DNA of 64,000 nucleotides, from the NCBI RefSeq assembly GCF_017815535.1, contig NZ_CP072596.1, positions 744,001-808,000 on the forward strand, written 5' to 3'. The notes beneath the pieces are model-generated. The model did no database searches. It had not been told where the DNA came from and worked only from the letters and a program-made list of their open reading frames with translations. Shown here one piece after another: positions 1 to 9,217 of the stretch. Position 1 is the first letter of the stretch, and each line of letters opens with the position of its first letter. The stretch comes from Tessaracoccus sp. MC1865 (GTDB lineage Bacteria; Actinomycetota; Actinomycetes; Propionibacteriales; Propionibacteriaceae). Both the position numbers and the translations under genes were made by a program.

Positions 1-486
1 TGCCCCGGCGACAAGGCCATCTACATCGACGACGAGTTCATGGGCAGCCTGCTCGAGCAGTTGGGCACCACCCGCAGCGACGCCGCTGAGCTGTACATCG
101 TCGGCCACGAATACGGGCACCACATCTCGAACCTCACCGGGGACATGGAGAAGGCCCGCGCGGGCGGCAACGACACCGGCCCGCGTTCCGGTGCGGTGCG
201 CCTGGAGTTGCAGGCAGACTGCTACGCCGGCGTCTTCTTCAAGAACACGACGCAGGACCCGGAGTCGCCAATCGAGGCCGTGACCCAGGACGACCTGAAC
301 CGCATCGTCGACGCGGCCCGCGCCGTCGGTGACGACCACATCCAGCAGCAGCAGGGCGGCCGGGTGGTACCCGAGAGCTGGACACACGGTTCCTCGAAGA
401 TGCGCCAGTACTGGGTGGCGAAGGGCTTCGAGAGCGGGGATCCGGCAACCTGCGACACCTTCAGCACCGACGACCTCGGCGAGTAA
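1..486 (+). CDS. Neutral zinc metallopeptidase, YpfJ family (C-terminal part)
   Basis: The reading frame is open from the first base, so the N-terminus lies outside the window; about 160 C-terminal residues are visible. The HEYGHH segment is the HExxH zinc site, and ELQADCYAGVF downstream carries the third ligand (Glu/Asp) typical of the YpfJ/KPN_02809 putative neutral zinc metallopeptidase family. Members are usually membrane-anchored through an N-terminal helix, which is not visible here. The biological substrate of the family is not established. The gene ends in TAA and converges with the lipoprotein gene on the other strand. Confidence 0.88.
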   Translation, partial: CPGDKAIYIDDEFMGSLLEQLGTTRSDAAELYIVGHEYGHHISNLTGDMEKARAGGNDTGPRSGAVRLELQADCYAGVFFKNTTQDPESPIEAVTQDDLNRIVDAARAVGDDHIQQQQGGRVVPESWTHGSSKMRQYWVAKGFESGDPATCDTFSTDDLGE

Positions 487-502
487 CGCAGGCCGGAAAG
501 CC

Positions 503-1495
503 TCAGCCCTCGATCAGCCTGGTCATGTCGCGACCCTCGAGATCCGTGTAGTGGATCTCGCCGCCGCAGTCCACCCGGACGACGGCGCCGCTGCGCTCAG
601 TGCTGCGGTCGATGCGCACGTCGCACTGCTGGGCCGGGTCTGCCTGGAACTGGGCGATCACCTTCGCCAACGTGGCCGGGTCGATCTGCTGCGGGTCGAA
701 CGTGCCCACGGCGGGTGTCTCCCCGCGCCGCGTCTCGAAGACGGGCAACCCCGCCAACCGGCTCCTGTTCAGGACGACGCCGGGCTCATCCGGCAGGTCA
801 GCCCAGTAGCCGCGCGTGTCGTTGAAGCCGACCGCGAAGGCCCCGCTCGCGTCGCCGATGACCTCGCCCAGGCCGGCGGTCAGATCCGCGACACTGGTGT
901 ATCCCAGCTCGGCGACGGCGGTGCCGTCGGCCCTGAAGAACACCGTCGTCGATTCGGGCCGCGACGTGATGGTCATCAGCACCTGCCCCTCGCGGTACTC
1001 CACGATCTGCAGGACGAGTTCGCCGCGCACGCCGCGGAGGTCGGCGATGTCGAACATGCGCGCCGCCGACTGCAGGGGGAAATCCGCAGGGTCGAACGTC
1101 GCCTGTTCGAGGTACTGGATGTCGGAATCGACCGCGGTGATCTCGTCCTCGGTCCAGCGGTAACTGACCACCGAGCCGTCCGGGCGCAGCGCGGTAAGGG
1201 TGGCCTGGTCCCGCGTGATGTCGAGCTTCAGCACGGGCAGGCCGGCGGCCACCGCATGCAGTTCGTCGACGACGAGCTCGGCACTGTCCACCAGCGGGCC
1301 GTCGATGGGGAACCGCTGGGGGAGTTCAGGCTCGGGAACGGGCGGGAGGCTCGGCTCAGTGCTTGCGCCCGACGGCGACAATGAGCTGTGCGGCGATGCC
1401 GCCGAGGTGGGCATCAAGCCGGGCGACAACGGCGTGCATCCGGCGAGGACGATGGCAGCTCCGAGCGCACCGACCGACCATTTCCTCACCCGCAC
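503..1495 (-). CDS. Hypothetical lipoprotein
   Basis: The 330-residue product starts MRVRKWSVGALGAAIVLAGC, a short positively charged signal peptide ending in an LAGC lipobox, so it is probably exported and lipid-anchored. A low-complexity Ser/Pro-rich linker follows (about residues 28-58), then a globular region with no motif I recognise. Two cysteines near the C-terminus (QCDVRI and RVDCGG) could form a disulfide outside the cell. The gene ends 17 bases from the converging peptidase gene. No function is proposed. Confidence 0.75.
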   Translation of the reverse strand: MRVRKWSVGALGAAIVLAGCTPLSPGLMPTSAASPHSSLSPSGASTEPSLPPVPEPELPQRFPIDGPLVDSAELVVDELHAVAAGLPVLKLDITRDQATLTALRPDGSVVSYRWTEDEITAVDSDIQYLEQATFDPADFPLQSAARMFDIADLRGVRGELVLQIVEYREGQVLMTITSRPESTTVFFRADGTAVAELGYTSVADLTAGLGEVIGDASGAFAVGFNDTRGYWADLPDEPGVVLNRSRLAGLPVFETRRGETPAVGTFDPQQIDPATLAKVIAQFQADPAQQCDVRIDRSTERSGAVVRVDCGGEIHYTDLEGRDMTRLIEG

Positions 1496-1523
1496 AGTGT
1501 AGGCACCCGTGGGAGCAGGTCCA

Positions 1524-3332
1524 CTACTCGCTGTCGTCGGAGGTCACCCTGTCCACGAAGTACGAGTCGTCCATCGCCGGGTCCGGCGCGATCGGGATGT
1601 ACTGGCGCCGCACCCTGGCCTCGCCCCATTCGCGCGACTCCACCGTTTCGCGCGCCTCGTTCACCGCGTCGCACTGCTCCTGGCTGAGGTAGAACTCGAT
1701 GTTCTCGACGGCACGGTCGGCCCGCGTGAACGCCTCGGGATCCTCTCCTTCGGCGGAGGCGGCGATGAGCCGGTCCACCGCGCGCTGCACCGTCGCCCTG
1801 CGCATCCGCCGCTTCGATTTGGGCAGCAGGTCGATGCGGCCGTCCTCGGAGACGATGATCACCATGGATCCCTTGCCAGCACCGGCGAGGTATCGGATGG
1901 CGGAGCTGAACCGCGCCCCGCGCGCCGGGTCTCCGGTGCCGGTGGCGAGACCGTCGAGGATGACACCGACGGCGTGACAGCGCCCATCCGGCGACACCAA
2001 CACGGCGCCGTCGATGCTGGTGGCGGCCTCCAGCGCCCGCTCCGACAGGCGGGTGGGCGTGATGGCGTAGGCCTGCGGGAGGAGGCGCGCCGCCTCCCTG
2101 TCCGCCTCGGGGTGCACGACGAGCATGGTGCCGTGGGCCTGCTGCGAACAGGCGACCGCCACGTGCCAGAGGAACCGCGCGTTGCGGGCGGAGACGTTGG
2201 GGAAGACACGCTCGACGGTGATGGCGAACTCGTCCTCGTCCAGCAGGTCGCGCGGCATGGCGGGGATGCCGTTGTCGACGCGGAGGAACGGCACGTCGTT
2301 GTCCCAGAGTTCCCAGGAACCGTCGCCGGAGATGCGCACCTCGAACGTGTGGTCGCGCTCTGTGGTGTCGACGGTGCCCAGCCCGTAGACCTCCCGGCCG
2401 TCGCAGAGCAGGTGCAGCCCGGGGCCGGACAGTTCGAGGATCTTGCGCAGCCCCCTGGTGCGGCCGATCGGTACCGGATGCTCCAGCGTGATGATGCGGG
2501 TGACCGTCTCGTCGTCCGCCGGCACGAGGACGAGGGTGCCCTTGCCGGCGCGGCCCTCATAGCGGGTGGCGGCCACCGCGTCGAAGGCCTGCATGGCGCC
2601 GAACGCGTGGTCCTGGCCGGTCCGTGCCACCACCGCGGACACGAAGGAATCCGCCGCGGCGCGCAGGACCGCCTCGGTGTCCGCGCGCACCACGAGCCCG
2701 GGCGACTGGCGGTCGAGTTCGCGTGAAGCCACGTCCAGCACCATGGTGACGACGGCCTCCTGGAAGGACCGCGCGGTGAGGAACGCATCGGCTGCGTCAT
2801 CCGCGAGCTGGGGCAGTTCACGCCACGGGTCTGCCTGCAGAGCGAGGACGGGGAACACCATGTGCTCCAGGATCTTCACGCCGACCCCCACGAAGTGCAC
2901 CCGCCCGGTGGCCCGGGCTGCGGAGTCGAGTTTGTCGGCCACGGCGCGGCGACGGGTGCGTGATTCGAGGGCGGCGAGGTGCGCCTCGCTGTCGTCGTCG
3001 AGGTCGTTCTCCCGCAGGATCCTGTTGAAGCGGCGCGTGGCCAGTGTGCTGGCCTGCTTGAGGATGGCGCGGTCGAAATGGCCGCGCTGCGGCTCCACGA
3101 GCACGTCGTCCTCAGCGTTGAGGGGGAGTGCCACGACGAACGCCCGCGGATCGATGTCCACCCCGGCGGCGTCGAGCACATCGTTGGCAACCTGTTCCAG
3201 CGAACGACGGAACCGAGCCTGTCCGTCCCATAGTTGCCAACCCACGGGGGCATCATGCCACGACGTGGGGGCGGGGTGGGCACCGCGGTCCACGTCAAGC
3301 AGCAGCCGCGTGTAGATCACGGGGTCAGACAT
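1524..3332 (-). CDS. Large protein with a divergent DisA/DAC-like nucleotide-binding domain
   Basis: This is a 602-residue soluble protein. Residues about 438-505 read TSIDGAVLVSPDG, then RGARFSSAIRY, then VIIVSEDGRIDLLP. This is the order of the diadenylate cyclase (DisA_N/DAC) fold: DGA motif, GTRHRAA loop, VSEE strand. DGA and VSE are kept, but the RHR triad that binds ATP phosphates is replaced by RGARFSS, so cyclase activity is uncertain. The N-terminal 430 residues are not recognised. A charged helical tail follows the domain. The domain call is by eye and remote; the protein could instead sense a nucleotide. Confidence 0.6.
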   Translation of the reverse strand: MSDPVIYTRLLLDVDRGAHPAPTSWHDAPVGWQLWDGQARFRRSLEQVANDVLDAAGVDIDPRAFVVALPLNAEDDVLVEPQRGHFDRAILKQASTLATRRFNRILRENDLDDDSEAHLAALESRTRRRAVADKLDSAARATGRVHFVGVGVKILEHMVFPVLALQADPWRELPQLADDAADAFLTARSFQEAVVTMVLDVASRELDRQSPGLVVRADTEAVLRAAADSFVSAVVARTGQDHAFGAMQAFDAVAATRYEGRAGKGTLVLVPADDETVTRIITLEHPVPIGRTRGLRKILELSGPGLHLLCDGREVYGLGTVDTTERDHTFEVRISGDGSWELWDNDVPFLRVDNGIPAMPRDLLDEDEFAITVERVFPNVSARNARFLWHVAVACSQQAHGTMLVVHPEADREAARLLPQAYAITPTRLSERALEAATSIDGAVLVSPDGRCHAVGVILDGLATGTGDPARGARFSSAIRYLAGAGKGSMVIIVSEDGRIDLLPKSKRRMRRATVQRAVDRLIAASAEGEDPEAFTRADRAVENIEFYLSQEQCDAVNEARETVESREWGEARVRRQYIPIAPDPAMDDSYFVDRVTSDDSE

Positions 3333-3395
3333 CCCGCCAGTCTGTCATCGACCCGGTTCGTGGCCGTTGTCGGTGGGCCGACCTAGACTCGCCGC

Positions 3396-4058
3396 ATGCA
3401 CGACCTCGACGCAGTGATGGTGGAACTCGACGACCTGGCAGATCCCAAGATCCTGGCGGTGAACCAGCGGCACGGCGACGACCACGCGGTGAACCTGACG
3501 AAGCTGCGCGCGGTCGCCAAGCGGCTCAAGACCGATCACACCTTCGCCCGGAAACTGTGGGCCACGGGCGACACGGCCGCCAGGTTGCTGGCGCTGTTGA
3601 CGTGCCGGCCGAAGGAGTTCAGCGCCGACGAGCTTGACACCATGCTGCGCGAGGCCCGCGTCCCCAAGGTGCACGACTGGCTGGTGGCCTACGTCGTGAT
3701 GAAGGGCCCGCACGCCGAGGAGCTGCGCGTGAAGTGGTTCGACGACGCGGATCCGGTGGTCGCCAGCGGCGGGTGGGCCCTCGCGGCGGACCGCGTGAAG
3801 AAGAACCCGGACGGCCTGGACCTGCCGGGCCTCCTGAGCCTCATCGAGGCTCAGATGAAGGACGCGCCGGAGCGGCTGCAGTGGCAGATGAACACCACCC
3901 TGGCCCACATAGGGATCGAGAACCCGCAGCTGCGCGACCGCGCTGTGGCCATCGGGGAGCGGCTCGAGGTGCTGAAGGACTACCCCACGCCGCCCCATTG
4001 CACCTCGCCGTTCGCGCCCAGCTGGATCGCGGAGATGGTGCGCCGCAGCGAGCGCTGA
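3396..4058 (+). CDS. DNA alkylation repair protein, AlkD-like
   Basis: The 220-residue, all-helical product matches the AlkC/AlkD DNA alkylation repair family (HEAT-like repeats) in length and pattern, for example LWATGDTAARLLALLTCRP, WLVAYVVMKG and WFDDADPVVASGGWALAADRV. AlkD proteins remove positively charged alkylpurines by base excision without base flipping. A TAGACT -10 box at 3384-3389 lies six bases before the ATG, so the transcript is probably leaderless and this start is favoured. The gene is divergent from the DisA-like gene and converges with the YbaK gene. Confidence 0.8.
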   Translation: MHDLDAVMVELDDLADPKILAVNQRHGDDHAVNLTKLRAVAKRLKTDHTFARKLWATGDTAARLLALLTCRPKEFSADELDTMLREARVPKVHDWLVAYVVMKGPHAEELRVKWFDDADPVVASGGWALAADRVKKNPDGLDLPGLLSLIEAQMKDAPERLQWQMNTTLAHIGIENPQLRDRAVAIGERLEVLKDYPTPPHCTSPFAPSWIAEMVRRSER

Positions 4059-4070
4059 TCCGGCGTCGGC

Positions 4071-4535
4071 TCAGCCCTCGGGCTCGGTGATGTCGGCAAC
4101 GGTCGCGTCGAAGTGGGCGATGAGCGCGTCGCCGTCGATGGTCGCCGCAACCCCGTGTTCGCCGGCCCCGATGGAGACCGTGCGTCCCCGCACCAGTTCA
4201 TCGGCCACCACGGGCAGCGGCGTCTTCGTGCCGAAGGGCGTGATCGTGCCGCGCTCGAAACCGGTCACCTCGAGAGCCGCGTCCGCGTCGGGCATGGACA
4301 ATCGTGACACGCCGAGCAGCGCGCGGAGCTTGGGCCACGAGATGGTGCGGTCGCCGGGGACCAGGGCCAGGAGGTGGTCACCTTCGCCGCGGCGCACCAC
4401 CATCGTCTTGATGATGTCGCGCGGCTCCACGCCGCGTGCCGCGGCGGCCTCCGCCAGGGAACGGACCCGCCCGTGCCGGGTGACGGTGTGGTCGATGCCT
4501 GAGGAGGCTAGTTCCTCGAGTGCGGGATTGGTCAT
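4071..4535 (-). CDS. YbaK/EbsC-type aminoacyl-tRNA deacylase
   Basis: The 154-residue single-domain protein has the YbaK/ProX fold pattern: ARGVEPRDIIKTMVVRRGEGDHLLALVPGD with the active-site lysine, FERGTITPFGT as the conserved GxxxPxG loop, and a final VSIGAGEHG segment. These proteins hydrolyse mischarged tRNA in trans (for example Cys- or Ala-tRNA(Pro)). A TAGGCT -10 box at 4542-4547, six bases before the ATG, includes the TAG stop of the upstream acetyltransferase gene. The gene therefore probably has its own leaderless promoter. Confidence 0.85.
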   Translation of the reverse strand: MTNPALEELASSGIDHTVTRHGRVRSLAEAAAARGVEPRDIIKTMVVRRGEGDHLLALVPGDRTISWPKLRALLGVSRLSMPDADAALEVTGFERGTITPFGTKTPLPVVADELVRGRTVSIGAGEHGVAATIDGDALIAHFDATVADITEPEG

Positions 4536-4544
4536 GGCCTCAGC

Positions 4545-5072
4545 CTAGGTGCGCACCGTGCGGAAGAGCAGGGTCTGGGTGTCGTAGTAGGCGTCCGTGA
4601 GCCCCACGCGCTGCATGCCGATGCGCTCGGCCACGCGCTGCGACGCATGGTTCTCCGGGTGGGTGACGGCGACCACCTCAGGAAGACCCGCTTCCAGGAT
4701 CGCCCGGAGGGTGGCGTCGGCGGCCTCCGTGATGTAGCCGTTGCCCGTGTGTTCGGCCACCTGGCGCCAGCCGATCTCGGTGTCGACCGCCTCGCCGCCT
4801 CCCGACGGGGGGATGGGCTTGACCATGATGATGCCCACTGCGGTGCCGGAGTTGGGACCCGTGGCCAGTTCGACGAGGGAGAAGCCGTGCACCGGGTGGT
4901 CCCTCAGCATCATGAACCGCTCGAGGTGGCGCCCGGCGGTGGCCAGGTCCGGCGTGGTCGACGTCGGGATGAAGCGCTGCAGGTCCGGGTTCTGGTGGAG
5001 GAGGTAGACGAAGTCCAGGTCGTCGTCGGTGAACGCGCGCAGGCGCAGACGTTCGGTGGTGAGGGGGATCAT
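4545..5072 (-). CDS. GNAT N-acetyltransferase, RimJ/RimL type
   Basis: The 175-residue product begins MIPLTTERLRLRAFTDDDLDFVYLLHQN, the usual opening of RimJ/RimL-like GNAT proteins. It contains DTEIGWRQVAEHTGNGYITEA and ends with HPENHASQRVAERIGMQRVG, the acetyl-CoA loop and motif B region. It would transfer an acetyl group to an N-terminal or small-molecule amine; the acceptor cannot be told from sequence. It lies directly behind a second, unrelated GNAT gene on the same strand. Confidence 0.85.
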   Translation of the reverse strand: MIPLTTERLRLRAFTDDDLDFVYLLHQNPDLQRFIPTSTTPDLATAGRHLERFMMLRDHPVHGFSLVELATGPNSGTAVGIIMVKPIPPSGGGEAVDTEIGWRQVAEHTGNGYITEAADATLRAILEAGLPEVVAVTHPENHASQRVAERIGMQRVGLTDAYYDTQTLLFRTVRT

Positions 5073-5093
5073 CGCTGACTTCGGCGCCAGGGG

Positions 5094-5555
5094 TTACGGG
5101 GCGGCCGGCGGTAGCAGGTCTTTGGCGTACCAGTCTGTGGCGTTCGGGTTGTCGTTGAACGGCTCCACCGAGTGGTATCCCTCCGCGCGGTACAGGCCGT
5201 TGGCGCTGTCGAGATCCGCGTTGGTGTCCAGCACCATGCGCTGCGCGCCCAGGGAGACGGCCCGGCGCTCCAGTTCGCGGAGGAACGCACGACCCAGGCC
5301 GGCGCCCCGCGCCCCCGGGGTGATGTAGAGGTGCTTGACCTCCATGCCCTCACCCTCGACGGGGCGGATCCCCCCGACGCCGATCGCCTCGCCGTCGCGT
5401 TCGGCCACGAGCAGCGCGCCCTCGGAGAAATCGGCGGGTTTGGGTTGGTAGGCGGTGTCCTCACCGGCCCACAGCGCGATGCGCTCGGCGAAGTACGCGT
5501 CGAGCAGGCGCGCGGCGGCGGGATCTGCGGCATCGGTGGCTCGGAACTGCAGCAT
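5094..5555 (-). CDS. GNAT N-acetyltransferase
   Basis: The 153-residue product carries the GNAT motif A segment YITPGARGAGLGRAFLRELE (R/Q-x-x-G-x-G/A acetyl-CoA loop) and a closing NGLYRAEGYHSVEPF motif B. I place the start at the ATG giving MLQFRATDAADP. A longer in-frame reading would overlap the end of msrA by 19 bases and adds residues unlike the family. The acceptor is unknown. Confidence 0.83.
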   Translation of the reverse strand: MLQFRATDAADPAAARLLDAYFAERIALWAGEDTAYQPKPADFSEGALLVAERDGEAIGVGGIRPVEGEGMEVKHLYITPGARGAGLGRAFLRELERRAVSLGAQRMVLDTNADLDSANGLYRAEGYHSVEPFNDNPNATDWYAKDLLPPAAP

Positions 5556-5596
5556 GAGCGAAACCCTAACGGCTGGCTGGTGGGGTGCAGGGCAGG

Positions 5597-6262
5597 TCAG
5601 TCCGCAGGCCCGCACTTCACGCCGGTGGCGTGGTTCGGGCAGTAACCGCCCGGATTCTTGTGCAGGTACTGCTGGTGCTCGAGTTCGGCGTAGTAGAACG
5701 CCTGGCCAGGGGTGATCTCGGTCGAGATCGGGCCGTAGCCCTCGGCCGTGAGCCGCTCCTGGAACGCGGCCCGGCTGCGCTCGGCGGCCGCGCGCTGCTC
5801 CTCGTCCACCGGGAAGATGGCTGAGCGGTACTGGGTGCCCAGGTCGTTGCCCTGGCGGTAGACCTGCGTGGGGTCGTGGTTCTCCCAGAACAGCGTGAGC
5901 AGGTCGTCGTAGCCCACCTTGGTGGGGTCGAAGACCACCTTGACCGTCTCGGTGTGACCGGTGTGACCGGTGCAGGTCTCCTTGTAGGTGGGGTTGGGCG
6001 TGAAGCCGCCCATGTAGCCGGCGGCGGTGTTCAGCACGCCGTCCACCTGCCAGAACATGCGTTCCTCGCCCCAGAAGCAGCCCAGCGCGAAGTAGGCGAC
6101 CTCGGCGCCCGCCGGCACCTCGTCGAGCGGGAGCCCGAGCACCTCGTGCCTGGGCATGGGGCTCAGGACCGGTGTGTCGCGGCCCTCGAGCGCTTCATCC
6201 TCCGTGACCATCTGCGGCGTGGACATGCGGGCGTTGAGCCAGGCCAGAACGTCAATCTCCAT
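5597..6262 (-). CDS. msrA: Peptide-methionine (S)-S-oxide reductase MsrA
   Basis: The 221-residue cytosolic enzyme repairs methionine-S-sulfoxide in proteins. The catalytic motif GCFWGEE is present in [16 protein letters not shown], and the C-terminal [15 protein letters not shown] supplies resolving cysteines. [23 protein letters not shown] is the standard substrate-loop region. An N-terminal extension of about 40 residues precedes the core, as in many actinobacterial MsrA. A TAGCCT -10 box at 6269-6274 sits six bases before the ATG (leaderless). Confidence 0.97.
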   Translation of the reverse strand: MEIDVLAWLNARMSTPQMVTEDEALEGRDTPVLSPMPRHEVLGLPLDEVPAGAEVAYFALGCFWGEERMFWQVDGVLNTAAGYMGGFTPNPTYKETCTGHTGHTETVKVVFDPTKVGYDDLLTLFWENHDPTQVYRQGNDLGTQYRSAIFPVDEEQRAAAERSRAAFQERLTAEGYGPISTEITPGQAFYYAELEHQQYLHKNPGGYCPNHATGVKCGPAD

Positions 6263-6294
6263 TCGCCAAGGCTACCCGGAGGCTGGGAAACGGA

Positions 6295-6495
6295 CTAGGG
6301 CTGCTGCTCGTCCTCGCCGGTGATGATGCCGTAGAGACCGCGCAGAATCATGTAGGCACCCACGGCGCCACCCAGCACCCAGACCGACCGCCTGCCCAGC
6401 CCCACGTTCTCGTGACGCTTGCGGTCGTCCGGCTCGGCCTGCGGTACGTCGTCGGGGGTCTCGGGGTTGACCGGCTCGGCCTGCTGCTCTTGCAT
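6295..6495 (-). CDS. Small single-pass membrane protein
   Basis: The 66-residue product has a charged, Pro/Glu-rich N-terminus and one hydrophobic segment, SVWVLGGAVGAYMILRGLYGII (about residues 37-58), followed by an acidic tail. Codon use fits the surrounding genes. It lies between ung and msrA on the same strand. I do not recognise a family. Confidence 0.6.
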   Translation of the reverse strand: MQEQQAEPVNPETPDDVPQAEPDDRKRHENVGLGRRSVWVLGGAVGAYMILRGLYGIITGEDEQQP

Positions 6496-6570
6496 GGAGT
6501 CAGTCTGCCAGGCTCCGCCGGCAGATGGCCATCGATCTGGGGATGGTCGGCGACAGACAGAGTGGAAGGG

Positions 6571-7242
6571 CTAGAGCCGCCAGACGACGGGCTCCCCGCC
6601 CTGGTCCTCCAGCAGGCGGTTGGCGGTGCTGAAGGGACGGGAACCGTAGAAGCCGGTGCGCGCGGACAGGGGCGACGGGTGTGCGCTGGCGATCACGGGC
6701 GTCTCTCCCAGCATCGGCGCGGCCGACTGGGCGTCGCGGCCCCACAGGATGGCGACGAGGGGCCCACCGCGCTGTGCGAGCGCGCGGACCGCGCAGGCGG
6801 TGACCTCCTCCCAGCCCTTGCCCCGGTGCGAGGCGGGCGCGCCCGGCCGCACCGTGAGCACCCGGTTGAGAAGGAGCACGCCCTGCTCGAACCAGGCGGT
6901 GAGGTCGCCGTGCGTCGCCTGGGGGATGCCCAGGTCGGTCTCCAGTTCGCGGTAGATGTTGCGCAGGCTGCCCGGGATGGGCCGCACGTCCGGGTTCACC
7001 GAGAACGAGAGCCCCATCGCGTGGCCTGGCGTGGGGTACGGGTCCTGGCCGAGGATCAGCACCCGGACGTCCGCCAGGGGACGCGAGAAGGCGCGCAGGA
7101 TGTGCTCGCCGGCAGGTAGATAGGTGAAACCGTTGGCCAACTCAGCGCGGAGGAACTCACCCATGGCGGCGATGTTCTCCTCGACCGGGGCGAGGGCCTC
7201 CGCCCAGTCCGGCGCGATGAGTTCCGGGAGTGGTCTACGCAT
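6571..7242 (-). CDS. ung: Uracil-DNA glycosylase, family 1
   Basis: The 223-residue enzyme excises uracil from DNA. The water-activating GQDPYP motif occurs in [20 protein letters not shown] and the minor-groove loop HPSPLS near the C-terminus ([20 protein letters not shown]), both diagnostic of family 1 UDG. I choose the ATG at 7242 ([13 protein letters not shown]), which matches the family length. The frame stays open far upstream but that part is antisense to the next gene. Confidence 0.96.
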   Translation of the reverse strand: MRRPLPELIAPDWAEALAPVEENIAAMGEFLRAELANGFTYLPAGEHILRAFSRPLADVRVLILGQDPYPTPGHAMGLSFSVNPDVRPIPGSLRNIYRELETDLGIPQATHGDLTAWFEQGVLLLNRVLTVRPGAPASHRGKGWEEVTACAVRALAQRGGPLVAILWGRDAQSAAPMLGETPVIASAHPSPLSARTGFYGSRPFSTANRLLEDQGGEPVVWRL

Positions 7243-7377
7243 ACGTACAACCTTGGCACAGGGGTGGGCCCGCCGTCGGACCGGCTGAGCACTCTCCACA
7301 CCCCTCAGGGAAAGCCCAGGGTTTCGAGAGCTGCACATCGGCTTTTCATTATGGAAAAGCGGGATAGCATTTTCACC

Positions 7378-8169
7378 ATGAGCAACGCAGATCTCGGTCC
7401 AATTCTGGACGACCTGGCGGCCGGGCGCATCGACGCCGGCGAGGCCGCCACCCGCATCGAGGCCGCCAAGCGCGCGGCAGCGGGCGACCGCCCGCAGGAC
7501 ATCCCGCAGGACACCACCACGAAGGGTGGCCCGAAGGCCGGCGGGCTGTCCCGCGTCTCGGTCACCGCAGTGGGGCGCCGGGTGCGCATCGAGGGCGACC
7601 CCTCGGTGAGCACCCTCACGATCGACGGGCCGCACGTGCTGCGCCGCGTCGGCACCGTCATGGAGGTCAACTCCACCGGAGAGTTCGGGCCCAGCTTCAC
7701 GGGCTTCTCGCTGATCCGGCCGCCCCGCAACCTCGACGACCTGCGAGACATCTCGCTGGGCAAGGAGCTCGTGGTCAGGGTCAATCCCAACCTCATCGTC
7801 GACGCGGAGGTCACCACCGGCGGGCTCCGCACGGTGGGGGTGCCCCGGCTGGGCCGCATCCGCGTGACCGCGGGCGGCTCCACCCTCGAAGACGTCCAGG
7901 AGGTGGAGGACCTGCTCAGCCAGGCCGGCGGTATCGCCGTCGAGGGGCCCATCAGCCTCGGCCGCTCGCGTCTCAAGGTCGAGTCGGGCACCCTCACCAT
8001 CCACCTCACCAAGGGTGCCAACGTGACCATCCGTGGCGAGGCCCGGCTCGGGCGGATCAGCTGGCCCGACGGGGGCGACAAGGTCGACGAGTACGTGGTC
8101 GGCAACGGCTCCGCGCGGCTCGACATCGCCGTCGTCATGGGCATGGCCACCATCAAGGCGGATGACTGA
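7378..8169 (+). CDS. Conserved hypothetical protein, adhesin-like beta-rich domain (DUF4097-like)
   Basis: The 263-residue product has an N-terminal helical segment, [20 protein letters not shown], like the short SHOCT/DUF2089-associated helices. A long beta-rich region follows, reminiscent of DUF4097 (repeated short strands such as [26 protein letters not shown]). It is probably co-translated with the following DUF2089 gene. Both are likely parts of one regulatory or envelope-stress module, which is an inference from pairing only. Confidence 0.65.
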   Translation: MSNADLGPILDDLAAGRIDAGEAATRIEAAKRAAAGDRPQDIPQDTTTKGGPKAGGLSRVSVTAVGRRVRIEGDPSVSTLTIDGPHVLRRVGTVMEVNSTGEFGPSFTGFSLIRPPRNLDDLRDISLGKELVVRVNPNLIVDAEVTTGGLRTVGVPRLGRIRVTAGGSTLEDVQEVEDLLSQAGGIAVEGPISLGRSRLKVESGTLTIHLTKGANVTIRGEARLGRISWPDGGDKVDEYVVGNGSARLDIAVVMGMATIKADD

Positions 8170-8170
8170 C

Positions 8171-8629
8171 ATGGCGAAGCACCTCTACCACCCGCCGGCG
8201 GACTGCCCGGTCTGTGGCGACCAGCTCATCACCACCCGCAAGGGATGCCTCCACTGCGGCACGGAGATCGCCGGTGAGTTCGCCAGCTGCGAGTTCTGCT
8301 CGCTGAACGAGGCGGACCTCACGTTGCTGAAGGTCTTCCTCGCCTCGCGCGGCAACCTGCGGGAGGTGGAGAAGCACCTCCAGGTCTCGTACCCCACGGC
8401 GCGCGCCCGTCTCGACGCGGTCCTGGCCAAGCTCGGGCTCGACCCTGCGGATCCCGCCTCACAGCAGGCTCCCGCCCACCAGCAACTGCCTGACGCGGAC
8501 GGTACGGAGCAGCAGTCGGAGTACGGCGACGCGGTCAACGGGAACCTGACGCCGGAGCAGCAGATCCTCGCCCGCGTCGCGCGCGGCGAGCTCAGCCCCG
8601 AGCTGGCCGCCCAACTCCTGGGCGACTGA
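8171..8629 (+). CDS. DUF2089 family protein
   Basis: The 152-residue product opens with a zinc-ribbon ([21 protein letters not shown], then CEFC). It continues with [35 protein letters not shown], the helix-turn-helix-like DUF2089 core. The ATG at 8171 is preceded by AAGGCGG at the right distance; another in-frame ATG at 8162 overlaps the upstream stop. The C-terminus ends with another SHOCT-like helix ([20 protein letters not shown]). It is probably a transcriptional regulator that acts with the upstream gene. Confidence 0.8.
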   Translation: MAKHLYHPPADCPVCGDQLITTRKGCLHCGTEIAGEFASCEFCSLNEADLTLLKVFLASRGNLREVEKHLQVSYPTARARLDAVLAKLGLDPADPASQQAPAHQQLPDADGTEQQSEYGDAVNGNLTPEQQILARVARGELSPELAAQLLGD

Positions 8630-8655
8630 CCCGGCGCACGCGCCCACAACGAACA

Positions 8656-8683
8656 GGGCCGCCGTCCTCCTGGACGGCGGCCC
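8656..8683. terminator. Bidirectional terminator hairpin
   Basis: A perfect 12-bp stem (GGGCCGCCGTCC / GGACGGCGGCCC) with a TCCT loop lies between the converging DUF2089 and greA genes. There is no long T run, as is common in high-GC genomes. Confidence 0.7.
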
Positions 8684-8701
8684 CGGTGTTCCTGTTGCGA
8701 A

Positions 8702-9205
8702 CTAGAGGGCCGAGACCTTCGTGATCCGGACCATCAGTTCCTTGCCGTTGGGCGCCGTGTAGCGCACCTCGTCGCCCACCCTGGCGCCGAGAATGGCAGA
8801 GCCCATCGGCGACTGCGGGGAGAAGACGGAAAACTCCACCGAATCATCGGTGCCGAGCACCTCGCGCGAGCCGAGCAGGAAGGTGTCAGTGTCGTCGTCG
8901 TCACCGTCGTAGGCGACCGTGATGATCTTGCCGGGCGCAACCTCGTCTGCGGCGCCTTCGGGTTCGCCCACCTGCGCGCGGCGAAGGAGATCCTCCAGTT
9001 GGCGGATCCGGCCTTCCATCTGACCCTGCTCTTCGCGGGCGGCGTGATAGCCACCATTCTCGGACAGGTCGCCCTCTTCACGGGCGGCAGCGATCCGTGC
9101 GGTCACCTCTTCGCGGCCGACGGTCCTGAGCTCGTTCAATTCGGCCTCGAGCTTGTCGTAGGCCTCCTGGGTGAGCCACACCACATCAGTAGCTGTTTCG
9201 GACAT
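8702..9205 (-). CDS. greA: Transcription elongation factor GreA
   Basis: The 167-residue product has the GreA N-terminal coiled coil with the acidic tip EEGDLSENGGYHAAREEQG and the C-terminal FKBP-like domain ending in SPQSPMGSAILGARVGDEVRYTAPNG. It rescues backtracked RNA polymerase by stimulating transcript cleavage. A TAGGCT -10 box at 9212-9217 lies six bases before the ATG, so the mRNA is probably leaderless. The position next to DUF4307 and mca is the conserved actinobacterial arrangement. Confidence 0.96.
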   Translation of the reverse strand: MSETATDVVWLTQEAYDKLEAELNELRTVGREEVTARIAAAREEGDLSENGGYHAAREEQGQMEGRIRQLEDLLRRAQVGEPEGAADEVAPGKIITVAYDGDDDDTDTFLLGSREVLGTDDSVEFSVFSPQSPMGSAILGARVGDEVRYTAPNGKELMVRITKVSAL

Positions 9206-9217
9206 TGAGCCAGCCTA

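Noticed and set aside
7243-8172. A long minus-strand extension upstream of ung
   Set aside because: It lies antisense to the DUF4097-like gene and has low-complexity composition; the ung start at 7242 fits the family.
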